The position numbers were made by a program, and so were the translations under genes. A stretch of 64,000 nucleotides of DNA. Origin: Paraphysomonas bandaiensis (lineage: Eukaryota; Chrysophyceae). The stretch lies in assembly GCA_965644295.1 (NCBI GenBank), contig CBFFRP010000532.1:1-64000 (forward strand), in the 5' to 3' direction. Shown here one piece after another: positions 47,034 to 62,200 of the stretch. Each line of letters opens with the position of its first letter. Positions within the stretch are counted from its first letter, which is position 1. The notes beneath the pieces were generated by a model. It saw only the letters and a program-made list of their open reading frames with translations. It was not told the origin of the DNA and did no database searches.

Positions 47034-47544
47034 CCCTGAACAAAGTCGGACTCGCACCTTTTCGTGGTGTTCTGGGGGATAAGTACCGGAGAGATTTTCT
47101 CTGGGAAACTAACGTGAGCCGCAAACATAGTGAGCAGATATTCTTCTGCCCACTCATAGCCGAATGCTTGTGTGGTACAAGGGACACCAATAACTGTCAC
47201 TTGTGTAGACGTCTTTGAGCCCTGACGAATAAACAGGCATCCGGGAATGGGCCCACCTCAAGGGCATCCAGGACAGGGCCCACCTGAAGGGTAACCGGGG
47301 TATTGGGCTGCCTGCTGAAGTCAAGCATCTGGGATGTTCACCTTAAGAACTCAGAGCGGAAATGGTCGCACCTTGGTGCTTGCGGCGACGCACAAGCAGC
47401 TTCCGTAGCGTTAAATAGTAGGATAAAAAACGTGTGTACTGATTAGTTACAGGTAGAGGTCTAACTAGTTTGTCTAGCATTCATCTAACTACTAAGTTGG
47501 TGCAGGTGTTTAACGCCTATTGCTAATAATAAGACTTTCAATAA
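47034..47544 (+). repeat. Dispersed repeat family A, copy 2, with 12-bp target duplication
   Basis: This 511-bp copy of the 512-998 element is flanked by tagctattatag at 47022-47033 and again at 47545-47556. It begins ccctgaacaaagtcgg and ends aataagactttcaataa. A frame on this strand reads P-F-R-G-V-L-G-D-K-Y-R-R-D-F-L-W then C-L-C-G-T-R-D-T-N-N-C-H-L-C before a stop. The lack of inverted ends and the long duplication suggest a retroposon. An internal direct duplication (catccgggaatgggcccacctcaaggg / catccaggacagggcccacctgaaggg) distinguishes it from copy 1. Confidence 0.75.
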
Positions 47545-47556
47545 TAGCTATTATAG

Positions 47557-49159
47557 AATCTTCGTGATTTATTGTTTTGAGTGAGTATAGTACAATAGCT
47601 ATTCTATGATCTTATGTATAGTATATAGTATATAGTATATAGTATGTAGGTATTATTGATTTAAAACTGCACCTTGATTTTTCATTTGTTTTTTATTATA
47701 TAAGATTGCAGATAGTTGAGTGCCTAAATTTTCCCGGTGCTAATATATATAGGAGTTCTGTTGAACCGATTTCAGGTCAAAACCACTTTTTATGATAAAA
47801 TGAGAATAAGTACATAAGAAGGAAGCAACGTAATGATTGCAGTCATGTAAAGTATTTCCGAGTTGTGTCATGATAAACACTACATAGTACCACCAACAAC
47901 TTCAGACTTTAAAGACTGCCACAGTTTAGGTTATATATAACTGTACAATGTATATAGTACATGATTGTAGATATTAAGGATTTAGTTTTGAATAAAAACT
48001 CTCGCCCTGAAGTGCGTGATATTCAATCTATGGAGGTATGCAAGTTCCTATATATTAAGTCCTAGGACAACGATATCCTTACGTATATCCGGATTAAAGA
48101 CGAATACGAACAGTTTTGAGAATAGTTAGGAATGAAATTCTTATTATTAGCAAAAAGTCGAGGTAATACCAAAACCTGGTAAAGCAATTTCACCAGGTTT
48201 CACATCTAAGTATTGAGTTATTATTCTACTCTAATTTGTATCTGAGAGGTTAAAGATAAAGAAAAAGAAAAAGTTGTAATTATAGTTGTTATTAGCAATA
48301 TTTATTTTAAATAGGAGTGAATAGACAATGCTTAACTCTGATATCCTACTATTTAGCGCTACGAAAGCCGCTTGTGCATCACCGCAAGCACCAAGGTGCA
48401 ACCACTTTGGCCCTATCACACAAAAAGCAAACGCAGTGAGCAAGCAGTATGTTGATATAACTGATATCTAGCTAAAGTCAGGATAACCTAACCCTTAAAG
48501 TGGGCCCATTTCCGGATGCCTATTTATTCGTCAAGGGCAAAAGATGTTTACGCAAGTGATACTAATTAGCGTCCCTTGTAACACACAAGCAATGACTATG
48601 AGTGGGCTCACGTTAGTTTCCAGGAGAAATATCTCCGGTACTTAATCCCCAAGAACACCACGAAACGGTGAAAGTCATAATACTTTGGCTTACACCAAAT
48701 ATAATTTCTATTTCAGAATAATCTAACTATTACTGCTGATGTCCGTATTACTAGATAACAAACCTAGCCAGGTAAACCTTAACAGCAAGTAATACTCTGA
48801 AGATCACACAACCGTATTATCATAACTCCTAAAAGTATGTAATTTACATCCTCAAGGAGTTGATCAAAACAAATCACCCAGAATATCACCTATCACGTGT
48901 ACAACGGCTACCGGCTACGTGCCCGCTATATTATCTTTGGAAGTAATTCTATCTTACGTGTTAGGAACCTATCATAATCCTGACATAAGTGTTCGGTACA
49001 GTTCGATACAATTGTGAATAAGGCTGAACTATTCTTCAGTGTTACTCTTCGAAGAACAGTACAATTCGAAACTGTCTAAAGTGAATAGTATTTTAAAGGT
49101 GTACTTTATTAATATTGATAAGAACGTCAATATGCAATACACGTGAAAGTTAGCCATAA
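47557..49159. other. Intergenic with short TATAG repeats and a reversed family A fragment
   Basis: No supported gene. Near 47617-47648 tatag repeats about five times. Bases ~48300-48680 hold another family A relative in reverse orientation (see separate entry). The rest is AT-rich, down to the PEX6 stop codon at 49160. Confidence 0.45.
48300..48680 (-). repeat. Dispersed repeat family A, degenerate reversed copy
   Basis: The reverse complement resembles 47040-47420. Matching stretches include cctactatttagcgctacg, cgcaagcaccaaggtgcaacca, gtgggcccatttccggatgcc, tatttattcgtcaaggg and ggagaaatatctccggtac. It also has gcaaacgcagtgagcaagca, a segment found next to family A in the composite copy (38330) and at 14690, which the short copies 1 and 2 lack. 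It is diverged and has no visible target duplication. Confidence 0.65.
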
Positions 49160-52313
<3,154 letters not shown>

Positions 52314-53079
52314 TGAAATTACATGTCTTGGGTCGGAGACTTTCCCTCGAAGCTAACTTACTTCACGGATGAACCCACGCCGTAATGCAACATGTATCAC
52401 GCACAGTGTGTCATATACATACACACAGTGCACTCTAGCGACTGTGGACAGCCCATATCGTCCATGTACCAGTGTACTTCTAGACTTCCTTCACAAGTAC
52501 ACAACGCAATAGCAGACTACAAACTACGTACACTGCTGCAGAGCACAGAGTGTTTTTTTGTCCACCTCCCTGCAATGGATCTCTGGATTCTATAGAGTGA
52601 TGTCCAGTGATAGCATTCATACCGTTGTGCGTCGTATCTAGCGGTTTATCTTAAGATTACTTGCCGTGGGCTCGTGTTTCTGGCAGGGAAAACTTCTTGT
52701 TCCACAAAACGATGTTCAGCCCGCTGGCATGCACTTTTAGGTTGTTGTTTCCTATTCTGATAAGCTGCATTTTTCATTGCAGTTGATTGGTTTAATTTAT
52801 TAAAAGAATCCAGCTGTTGGAGGTACTATTGGGTGGTTTTTTACTCTTTCTCAAAGAATGCTGAATACGTAAAGATTGTCAATAATAGACCAGTTTCCTC
52901 TGTGTATACCTCATTGAGAGTCAGGCTGAGGAGATGCTTAGGCATTCTGTTACGAGAATTTGTCCGACTGCCTGCCTAAATTACTTACGTTGCAACGATA
53001 CAAGTATTAAAATTATTATAGCGATAAAGTACAGTCTTACACTCCTTGATATGATTTATAGGATATGTTGTTGTGTCTG

Positions 53080-53470
53080 TCATCAAGCCTTACAAGTAAG
53101 AAGGTCTTCGGCATATACCTCGACTATATGTGGCAGACCTCCTGAGTACTTCGATGTGGTGTTCAGAGCAGTAGGTAGTCTGGAGGGTGGAGGGGAGAGT
53201 AGAGTATTTCAAGCACCGGGTCCTCCCGCGGTTATGAAGCAGTCTCGCAGATACTATTTGGCGCTCTGATGCATGAAGCAGACTTCTACCAAAATCTGCA
53301 ACTAGTACAAGCCGACTGTAACGTCTTTTATCTGATGTGTGCACTCGTCCAGCACACGCCTTCACCCGGAGCTCTTCTCCGGAGTGATTTACGCTAGTAG
53401 GGCACTGCATGCTTTCTCAACTCGGATGGAAACCCACGAACTTACAGTGCCTGCATCAGCAATAAGACTG
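53080..53470 (-). repeat. Dispersed repeat family B, copy 3
   Basis: Matches 37735-38070: tcttcggcatat, tggtgttca-agcag-aggtagtctgga, gccgggtcctcccgcggt-like, gcatgaa-cagac-tctaccaaaatctg and gctcttctcc-gagtga-tta-actagtagg. On the minus strand both copies keep an aligned open frame of more than 100 codons, including C-A-G-R-V-H-T and D-R/N-R-G-R-T-R. The family A part is absent here. The ends are approximate. Confidence 0.65.
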
Positions 53471-53619
53471 AGTGTCAGGGTATGCACGGGGGAATACAAG
53501 AATTTGATATACCTAGAGAAAAGGTAAATTTGATGAAGAAAAAGATGAGGAGAAGGAAGACGAGGCCATTCGTTAACTTAGAGAAGCACGCATCAAACAT
53601 CCAACACGATATTGTTGTA

Positions 53620-53735
53620 TGAAGCAATTGTACAGCACTACCAATGTTTGTGAGAGGTTGTTTAGCAGGAGAACCAAGATTGTTTTGACTAATTTTCGCA
53701 AGCGAATGACACCTAGACATTCTGCGTGAAATTCG
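53620..53735 (+). pseudogene. hAT transposase dimerization-domain remnant
   Basis: The plus strand reads S-T-T-N-V-C-E-R-L-F-S-R-R-T-K-I-V-L-T-N-F-R-K-R-M-T-P in one frame before a stop. This matches the hAT block C-E-R-x-F-S ... R-x-R-M-x-P found in the remnants at 1305 and 13945. Only ~40 codons survive and no ends were found. Confidence 0.6.
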
Positions 53736-54296
53736 GCATCTTCGGGATGAGACTTAGTTCAGAAAGTTATTCTAAAAACTAGCCATAGAATTGAAGGCCA
53801 TTAATTGGAAATAATTGGATGCTTTATTAATAATTACAATTATTATTGTTGGACATCTGTCACCAATTAATTGTTGCGCAAGTCTGGTAGTGATGCAAAT
53901 CAATGCAGCAAGTTGAAAAGAGTACATATTCACTCGAGCCAGATACATGTTAACTCGGGCCAGACAGAAGAGTTCGACTATGAGCTACGAGAATATTCAT
54001 CTACCGACTATACACCACATGGTATATAGTTGTGTAAAGAATATTAAATGCGCTATTCAACTTAAACCGTCCTGTCTATTCAGCTCTCTACTCCTTTTAT
54101 CCGATGACGCTTGAGGTACAATATCATACAATTTTCAACGCTGTTCAACAATGGAAAACATATACATATAATGACCATCAGAAATGATATTCTGTTGTAT
54201 TTACAATAACGGCTAAACCATTTCAAAACTATTTCTTCTGTTGACAATGCCCTGACCATTTTATTCGTACAAATCTCACATATTATGTGGTACATA

Positions 54297-55568
54297 TTAT
54301 GGTCCTTTGTGGCCAACTGGGCGAAACAAACCTATACTGTGACTGATATCCGGCGAGAGGGGTCTCGTTTTGTCCTGACAACCACTCAACTTCACATTCG
54401 ACAGATTATGGCGCTCTTGTGTATCTATAACAAATGACTGCCTCTTTTTAGCCAGTGCAACAGCAAAAGTCCACAGCTCCATATCGAAACTGTTTATTTT
54501 CTTAAGTAACTCGATAACAGCGTCCTTCATATAAGTATAAGTGAGCATACACAGGAAGTTGACAATATCTACCTTATCAGCAGCTAGCGTCGACTCCATT
54601 TCAACCGACTCAGAGTTGCCCCTGTTTATTTTCTTTTTCAAAACACCCAATCGGGCATTGTTTCTCCTGACAATACTGCTGTCGTCCACTCCCGAACCGA
54701 AAAAATGATCAAGAAAATTAAAACTTTCAACGCTACCAATGAAGTCTGTAATGAATACAATGTCAAATTCAGTTAATCTTTGCTTTGCTAGTGCTAAATC
54801 AGCTCTGCTTAGAGAACCGCCTTGCCAACCAATCAAGCTTTTAGTGTAGTAATTCTCGACTTCAACGTATACGGTGCCCCGATTTTTATTAACAAAGTTA
54901 GATTTCCATCGACTACCATCGCGCCAACCATCAACCCAATCAGAGAGTGAACGACAGCGAGTCATGTCATGCTTTATATTTTTCCACCACTCAACATGCT
55001 CGTACCAGTAAAGCGATAAAATTCGGTCGATTGGATGCCGCAACGTAGTCACCGTGAGCAACCCCTCGGTGGACAGAAGGTGTTGATTCAGCGTTATTCC
55101 CTCTGTTTCATAGTACTGAACATGGTAAGCTCTACACACAGCAGATAACCATTCTCGTATCGTAGTGCCTGCAGCTTTACGGGAGTGATAAAAAAAAGCT
55201 GCTCCTACACCACCACGAAAACAAAATAACTTGGACTGAATTTTCTTGTACCAATTTTCGAGTTCAATTTGATTTGGTACATTTGAATCTTCTACGGGCT
55301 GTGTATGTGGTATGATGTTACTTGTACTGATACTGTTGCTGTTACTCACAGAGGAGCTGCGGTTCGAAGTGCAATTAATACTCTTTGTGTCTCTGGAAGA
55401 TTCCATTCTCTGTAGGTATTCAGCAGCTGAGTTCTCAACAGCTGACAACTTTAGCTCATCAGATGCAAGCATATCTTCTGCGGTAAATCTTGTGATGACA
55501 CACACCTCATAGCAAAATACGAGCAGGAATATTACTCCAAACAACGGCATGCAAGTTCTGGTCGTCAT
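54297..55568 (-). CDS. Type II membrane sulfotransferase
   Basis: A single uninterrupted minus-strand frame encodes 423 residues, the only larger complete gene here with no intron. Residues ~7-27 form a signal anchor (P-L-F-G-V-I-F-L-L-V-F-C-Y), followed by a Ser/Asn-rich stem. The PAPS-binding motifs are F-F-Y-H-S-R-K-A-A-G-T-T-I-R (~125-138) and L-R-H-P-I-D-R-I-L-S-L-Y (~176-187). The R-K-A-A-G-T-T loop and type II topology match Golgi carbohydrate sulfotransferases; the exact acceptor is unknown. It is only distantly similar to the small sulfotransferase at 21245-21956. Lack of introns could reflect retroposition or intron loss. Start at 55568 is the first ATG and gives the anchor. Confidence 0.85.
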   Translation of the reverse strand: MTTRTCMPLFGVIFLLVFCYEVCVITRFTAEDMLASDELKLSAVENSAAEYLQRMESSRDTKSINCTSNRSSSVSNSNSISTSNIIPHTQPVEDSNVPNQIELENWYKKIQSKLFCFRGGVGAAFFYHSRKAAGTTIREWLSAVCRAYHVQYYETEGITLNQHLLSTEGLLTVTTLRHPIDRILSLYWYEHVEWWKNIKHDMTRCRSLSDWVDGWRDGSRWKSNFVNKNRGTVYVEVENYYTKSLIGWQGGSLSRADLALAKQRLTEFDIVFITDFIGSVESFNFLDHFFGSGVDDSSIVRRNNARLGVLKKKINRGNSESVEMESTLAADKVDIVNFLCMLTYTYMKDAVIELLKKINSFDMELWTFAVALAKKRQSFVIDTQERHNLSNVKLSGCQDKTRPLSPDISHSIGLFRPVGHKGP

Positions 55569-56266
55569 CTATTTTCCTCAAGCGCGGTTCGTATCAAGCA
55601 CTTGAAGTGATATATTCGATGAGCTTGATGCTGGCAATCAGTGTACCATATAGCGCAGAATCTTTCATGGACCTGCTTGGTGAAAAGGGAGGCCTGTGGA
55701 TAACACTGCAAAACAGACGGGTGGGAATCCCGTTACGGGCAGGGAATACCTCTTGAATACTGTAGGAATACACCTCCAGGGGATCATGAAGAATGAACGG
55801 ACAGTGTGATGTATTGTGCAGTATACAGTATTCCTACCGTCAACGTAATTTTTTGATATATTTGAACTGACCAATTACACAAGCGAAATATGTTATATGT
55901 AGCGTTTATTCGTTAAATTTTGCCGTTATGTTGGGCTTAGCATAAAATTCACATCTCACTTTTTTTTTGTAATATTCCAGATGCCACAAGGTAAAAAATA
56001 CCCCCCATCTGGTACATAATTAGCGACCTTACAAATTTTCGTTAAAAGGGCCTCTAATGCGTTCCATTGACTGTCAAATCCAAGATAAATATTTCGGTTC
56101 AGGTCACAGATTCTAGTCAATTAATGACACTATATAGAAAATGAAAAATTTCAATGAATTACTGCTGTAGTAGTCATAGAATTGTTGTCGCCGTTTATCT
56201 GGTTGTTAGGCTGTGTTTGAATAACTCTTTGTAACGCCACTACTACAGTATTGTCGACACACACCG
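55569..56266. other. Divergent intergenic region; no supported element
   Basis: About 700 bp between the outward-facing starts of the sulfotransferase (-) and the lectin-repeat gene (+). It is AT-rich with no long frame or repeat. It likely contains both promoters, though no motif can be assigned. Confidence 0.4.
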
Positions 56267-56272
56267 TTGGAT

Positions 56273-59200
56273 ATGCTACGACCAGTATTTCTCATTGTTT
56301 TTATAGCTTTTCAACATGCAGTAGCACTATGCCCACCAGACTACCAATTATTTAGAGACCGTAATTGCTATTCGTTTTCCCGTTATAGCAGTGATTTTGA
56401 CAGTGCTTGCTCTGAGTGCAGAAGGAAAGGAGGAAGTATATCCTCGATACAAAGGTTAGAAGATAGGGAAAGCATTGCAGCTGTGGCAGACTATTTTTCT
56501 ATTCGTTTCCCAATTCTTGTAAATAGTTCTTTTTTTTGGGACGGCGATATCAGCAGTTCAACTATCCGTACTATGCAAAATACAGGGCACCGTTGTAGCG
56601 CTCTCCAGAAGAACGGTAGCATGATACATATTGACTGTTCTACGCGACTATCTTATATATGTGTATGGCCTGCTGCAAATGTAAACGAAGGTAAAAACAC
56701 GAGGCGAGTAAGTGTTTTTGAACAAGGTAAGAATGTCAACCAAACTGTATCCTATTCTTCTAATTACATTAAACAGCAGAGGAAACAGAAAGTCCCACTG
56801 GACAACCAACAGGACAGCCGACAGGACAACCAACAGGACAGCCAACTGGTCAGCCCACTGGACAACCTACTGGTCAGCCTTCCACTTCTCCTACAGGTCA
56901 ACCTACAGGCCAGCCTACCAGTATTCCCACTCAGCCAACAGGTCAACCAACAGGGCAGCCTACTGGCCAGCCCACTGGACAACCAACAGGACAGCCGACA
57001 GGACAACCAACTGGTCAGCCTACTGGACAACCAACTGGTCAGCCTACTGGGCAACCTACAAGCCAGCCTACCAGTATTCCCACTCAGCCAACAGGTCAAC
57101 CAACAAGTCAGCCTACTGGCCAGCCGACTGGTCAGCCCACTGGACAACCTACTGGACAACCAACAGGACAGCCGACAGGACACCCAACAGGTCAGCCGAC
57201 TGGGCAGCCCACTAGTGTTCCCACTCAACCAACAGGTCAACCAACAGGTCAGCCTACTGGTCAGCCCACTGGACAACCTACTGGACAACCAACAGGACAG
57301 CCGACAGGACAACCAACTGGTCAGCCTACTGGCCAGCCCACTGGACAACCTACTGGTCAGCCTACTGGACAACCAACAGGTCAGCCTACTGGCCAGCCCA
57401 CTGGACAACCTACTGGTCAGCCTTCCACTTCTCCTACAGGTCAACCTACTGGGCAACCTACAAGCCAGCCTACCAGTATTCCCACTCAGCCAACAGGTCA
57501 ACCAACTAGTCAGCCTACTGGCCAGCCGACTGGCCAGCCCACTGGACAACCTACTGGCCAACCAACAGGCCAGCCGACAGGTCAACCAACAGGTCAGCCA
57601 ACTAGTCAGCCCACTGGCCAGCCCACTGGACAACCTACTGGCCAACCAACAGGCCTGCCGACTGGGCAGCCCACTAGTGTTCCCACTCAACCAACAGGTC
57701 AGCCCACTGCTCAGCCTACTGGACAACCTACTGGTCAGCCTTCCACTTCTCCTACAGGTCAACCTACTGGTCAACCTACAGGCCAGCCTTCTGGAATTCC
57801 ATCTGGTCAACCCACTGGTCAGCCCACTGGACAACCTACTGGACAACCAACAGGCCAGCCGACAGGACAACCAACTGGTCAGCCTACTGGACTACCTACT
57901 GGACAACCAACAGGCCAGCCGACAGGACAACCAACTGGTCAACCTACTGGTCAACCTACAAGCCAGCCTACCAGTATTCCCACTCAGCCAACAGGTCAAC
58001 CAACAAGTCAGCCTACTGGCCAGCCGACTGGCCAGCCCACTGGACAACCTACTGGACAACCAACAGGACAGCCGACAGGACACCCAACTGGTCAGCCAAC
58101 TAGTCAGCCCACTGGCCAGCCCACTGGACAACCTACTGGCCAACCAACAGGCCAGCCGACTGGGCAGCCCACTAGTGTTCCCACTCAACCAACAGGTCAG
58201 CCCACTGCTCAGCCTACTGGACAACCTACTGGTCAGCCTTCCACTTCTCCTACAGGTCAACCTACTGGTCAACCTACAGGCCAGCCTTCTGGAATTCCAT
58301 CTGGTCAGCCGACTGGTCAGCCCACTGGACAACCTACTGGACAACCAACAGGACAGCCGACAGGACAACCAACTGGTCAGCCTACTGGACAACCTACTGG
58401 ACAACCAACAGGCCAGCCCACTGGACAACCTACTGGACAACCAACAGGTCAACCTACAAGCCAGCCTACCAGTATTCCCACTCAGCCAACAGGTCAACCA
58501 ACAAGTCAGCCTACTGGCCAGCCGACTGGTCAGCCCACTGGACAACCTACTGGACAACCAACAGGCCAGCCGACAGGTCAACCAACAGGTCAGCCAACTA
58601 GTCAGCCCACTGGCCAGCCCACTGGACAACCTACTGGCCAACCAACAGGCCAGCCGACTGGGCAGCCCACTAGTGTTCCCACTCAACCAACAGGTCAGCC
58701 CACTGCTCAGCCTACTGGACAACCTACTGGTCAGCCTTCCACTTCTCCTACAGGTCAACCTACTGGGCAACCTACAGGCCAGCCTACCAGTATTCCCACT
58801 CAGCCAACAGGTCAACCAACAGGTCAGCCTACTGGGCAACCTACTGGACAACCAACAGGACAGCCGACAGGACAACCAACTGGTCAGCCAACTAGTCAGC
58901 CCACTGGCCAGCCCACTGGACAACCTACTGGACAACCAACAGGTCAGCCGACTGGGCAGCCCACTAGTGTTCCCACTCAACCAACAGGTCAGCCCACTGC
59001 TCAGCCTACTGGACAACCTACTGCTCAGCCTTCCACTTCTCCTACAGGTCAACCTACTGGTCAACCTACAGGCCAGCCTTCTGGAATTCCATCTGGTCAG
59101 CCGACTGGTCAGCCCACTGGACAACCTACTGGACAACCAACAGGCCAGCCGACAGGACAACCAACTGGTCACCCTACTGGCCAGCCCACTGGACAACCTA

Positions 59201-62200
59201 CTGGTCAGCCTTCCACTTCTCCTACAGGTCAACCTACTGGGCAACCTACAAGCCAGCCTACCAGTATTCCCACGCAGCCAACAGGTCAACCAACTAGTCG
59301 GCCTACTGGCCAGCCGACTGGTCAGCCCACTGGACAACCTACTGGCCAACCAACAGGCCAGCCGACAGGACACCCAACTGGTCAGCCAACTAGTCAGCCT
59401 ACTGGCCAGCCCACTGGACAACCTACTGGACAACCAACAGGCCAGCCGACTGGGCAGCCCACTAGTGTTCCCACTCAACCAACAGGTCAGCCCACTGCTC
59501 AGCCTACTGGACAACCTACTGCTCAGCCTTCCACTTCTCCTACAGGTCAACCTACTGGTCAACCTACAGGCCAGCCTTCTGGAATTCCATCTGGTCAGCC
59601 GACTGGTCAGCCCACTGGACAACCTACTGGACAACCAACAGGCCAGCCGACAGGACAACCAACTGGTCAGCCTACTGGCCAGCCCACTGGACAACCTACT
59701 GGTCAGCCTTCCACTTCTCCTACAGGTCAACCTACTGGGCAACCTACAAGCCAGCCTACCAGTATTCCCACTCAGCCAACAGGTCAACCAACTAGTCGGC
59801 CTACTGGCCAGCCGACTGGTCAGCCCACTGGACAACCTACTGGACAACCAACAGGCCAGCCGACAGGACACCCAACTGGTCAGCCAACTAGTCAGCCTAC
59901 TGGCCAGCCCACTGGACAACCTACTGGACAACCAACAGGCCAGCCCACTGGGCAGCCCACTAGTGTTCCCACTCAACCAACAGGTCAGCCCACTGCTCAG
60001 CCTACTGGACAACCTACTGGTCAGCCTTCCACTTCTCCTACAGGTCAACCTACTGGTCAACCTACAGGCCAGCCTTCTGGAATTCCATCTGGTCAACCCA
60101 CTGGTCAGCCCACTGGACAACCTACTGGACAACCAACAGGCCAGCCGACAGGACAACCAACTGGTCAGCCTACTGGCCAGCCCACTGGACAACCCACTGG
60201 TCAGCCTTCCACTTCTCCTACAGGTCAGCCTACTGGGCAACCTACAAGCCAGCCTACCAGTATTCCCACTCAGCCAACAGGTCAACCAACAAGTCAGCCT
60301 ACTGGCCAGCCGACTGGTCAGCCTACTAGTCAGCCCACTGGCCAGCCCACTGGACAACCTACTGGCCAGCCAACAGGTCAGCCGACTGGGCAGCCCACTA
60401 GTGTTCCCACTCAACCAACAGGTCAGCCCACTGCTCAGCCTACTGGACAACCTACTGCTCAGCCTTCCACTTCTCCTACAGGTCAACCTACTGGTCAACC
60501 TACAGGCCAGCCTTCTGGAATTCCATCTGGTCAGCCGACTGGTCAGCCCACTGGACAACCTACTGGACAACCAACAGGCCAGCCGACAGGACAACCAACT
60601 GGTCACCCTACTGGCCAGCCCACTGGACAACCTACTGGTCAGCCTTCCACTTCTCCTACAGGTCAACCTACTGGGCAACCTACAGGCCAGCCTACCAGTA
60701 TTCCCACTCAGCCAACAGGTCAACCAACAAGTCAGCCTACTGGCCAGCCGACTGGTCAGCCCACTGGACAACCTACTGGACAACCAACAGGACAGCCGAC
60801 AGGACACCCAACTGGTCAGCCATCTAGTCAGCCTACTGGTCAGCCCACTGGACAACCAACAGGTCAGCCTACTAGCCAGCCCACTGGACAACCTACTGGA
60901 CAACCAACAGGACAGCCCACTGGGCAGCCCACTAGTGTTCCCACTCAACCAACAGGTCAGCCCACTGCTCAGCCTACTGGACAACCTACTGGTCAGCCTT
61001 CCACTTCTCCTACAGGTCAACCTACTGGTCAACCTACAGGCCAGCCTACCAGTATTCCCACTCAGCCAACAGGTCAACCAACAGGTCAGCCTACTGGCCA
61101 GCCGACTGGTCAGCCCACTGGACAACCTACTGGACAACCAACAGGACAGCCGACAGGACACCCAACAGGTCAGCCTACTGGACAACCAACTGGTAGGCCT
61201 ACTGGCCAGCCCACTGGACAACCTACTGGTCAGCCTTCCACTTCTCCTACAGGTCAACCTACTGGTCAACCTACAAGCCAGCCTACCAGTATTCCCACTC
61301 AGCCAACAGGTCAACCAACTAGTCGGCCTACTGGCCAGCCGACTGGTCAGCCCACTGGACAACCTACTGGACAACCAACAGGACAGCCGACAGGACAACC
61401 CACTGGTCAGCCAACTAGTCAGCCCACTGGCCAGCCCACTGGACAACCTACTGGCCAGCCAACAGGACAGCCGACAGGACAACCAACTGGTCAGCCTACT
61501 GGACAACCAACAGGTCAGCCTACTAGCCAGCCCACTGGACAACCTACTGGACAACCAACAGGCCAGCCGACTGGGCAGCCCACTAGTGTTCCCACTCAAC
61601 CAACAGGTCAGCCCACTGCTCAACCTACAGGCCAGCCTTCTGGAATTCCATCTGGTCAGCCATCTGGTCAGCCCACTGGTCTACCTTCAGGGTTTCCTAC
61701 ATCTCTTCCTTCTGGTGAGCCCACAACTGAGCCGACAGGTGAACCCACATGTCGCCCGAGTGGAGAACCATCAGGAGAGCCAAGTGGCCAGCCTACATGT
61801 GTACCAAGCGGTGAGCCTAGTGGTCAGCCTTCTGGTCAACCAACGGGTCTGCCTACTTGCGTACCTAGCGGTCAGCCTAGTGGTCAACCCAGTGGCCAGC
61901 CGACTGGATTGCCGAGTGGACAGCCCACATGTCGACCCACTGGAGAGCCTACATCTGAACCTACATCTCAACCAACTGGTCAACCGACGGGGTTTCCAAC
62001 TGGACAGCCAACTGGTCAGCCATCAGGGTTTCCTTCATCTTTACCATCTGGTGAGCCCACCACTGAGCCGACAGGTGAACCCACATGTCGCCCGAGTGGA
62101 GAACCATCAGGAGAGCCAAGTGGCCAGCCTACATGTGTACCAAGCGGTGAGCCTAGTGGTCAGCCTTCTGGTCAACCAACGGGTCTGCCTACTTGCGTAC

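Larger units (their letters stand above)
52314..54296. other. Intergenic with repeat family B copy and a hAT remnant
   Basis: No intact gene. It holds a family B copy (53080-53470) and a short hAT-transposase-like remnant (53620-53735), described separately. The first ~750 bases (PEX6 5' flank) and the last ~500 (sulfotransferase 3' flank) show nothing recognisable. Confidence 0.45.

Noticed and set aside
57892-61623. Antisense open frame of ~1,243 codons opposite the P-T-G-Q repeat (also 56764-57870)
   Set aside because: It is a by-product of 12-bp periodic, stop-poor repeat DNA; its text is a monotonous Leu/Ser/Arg repeat with no start context or domain.
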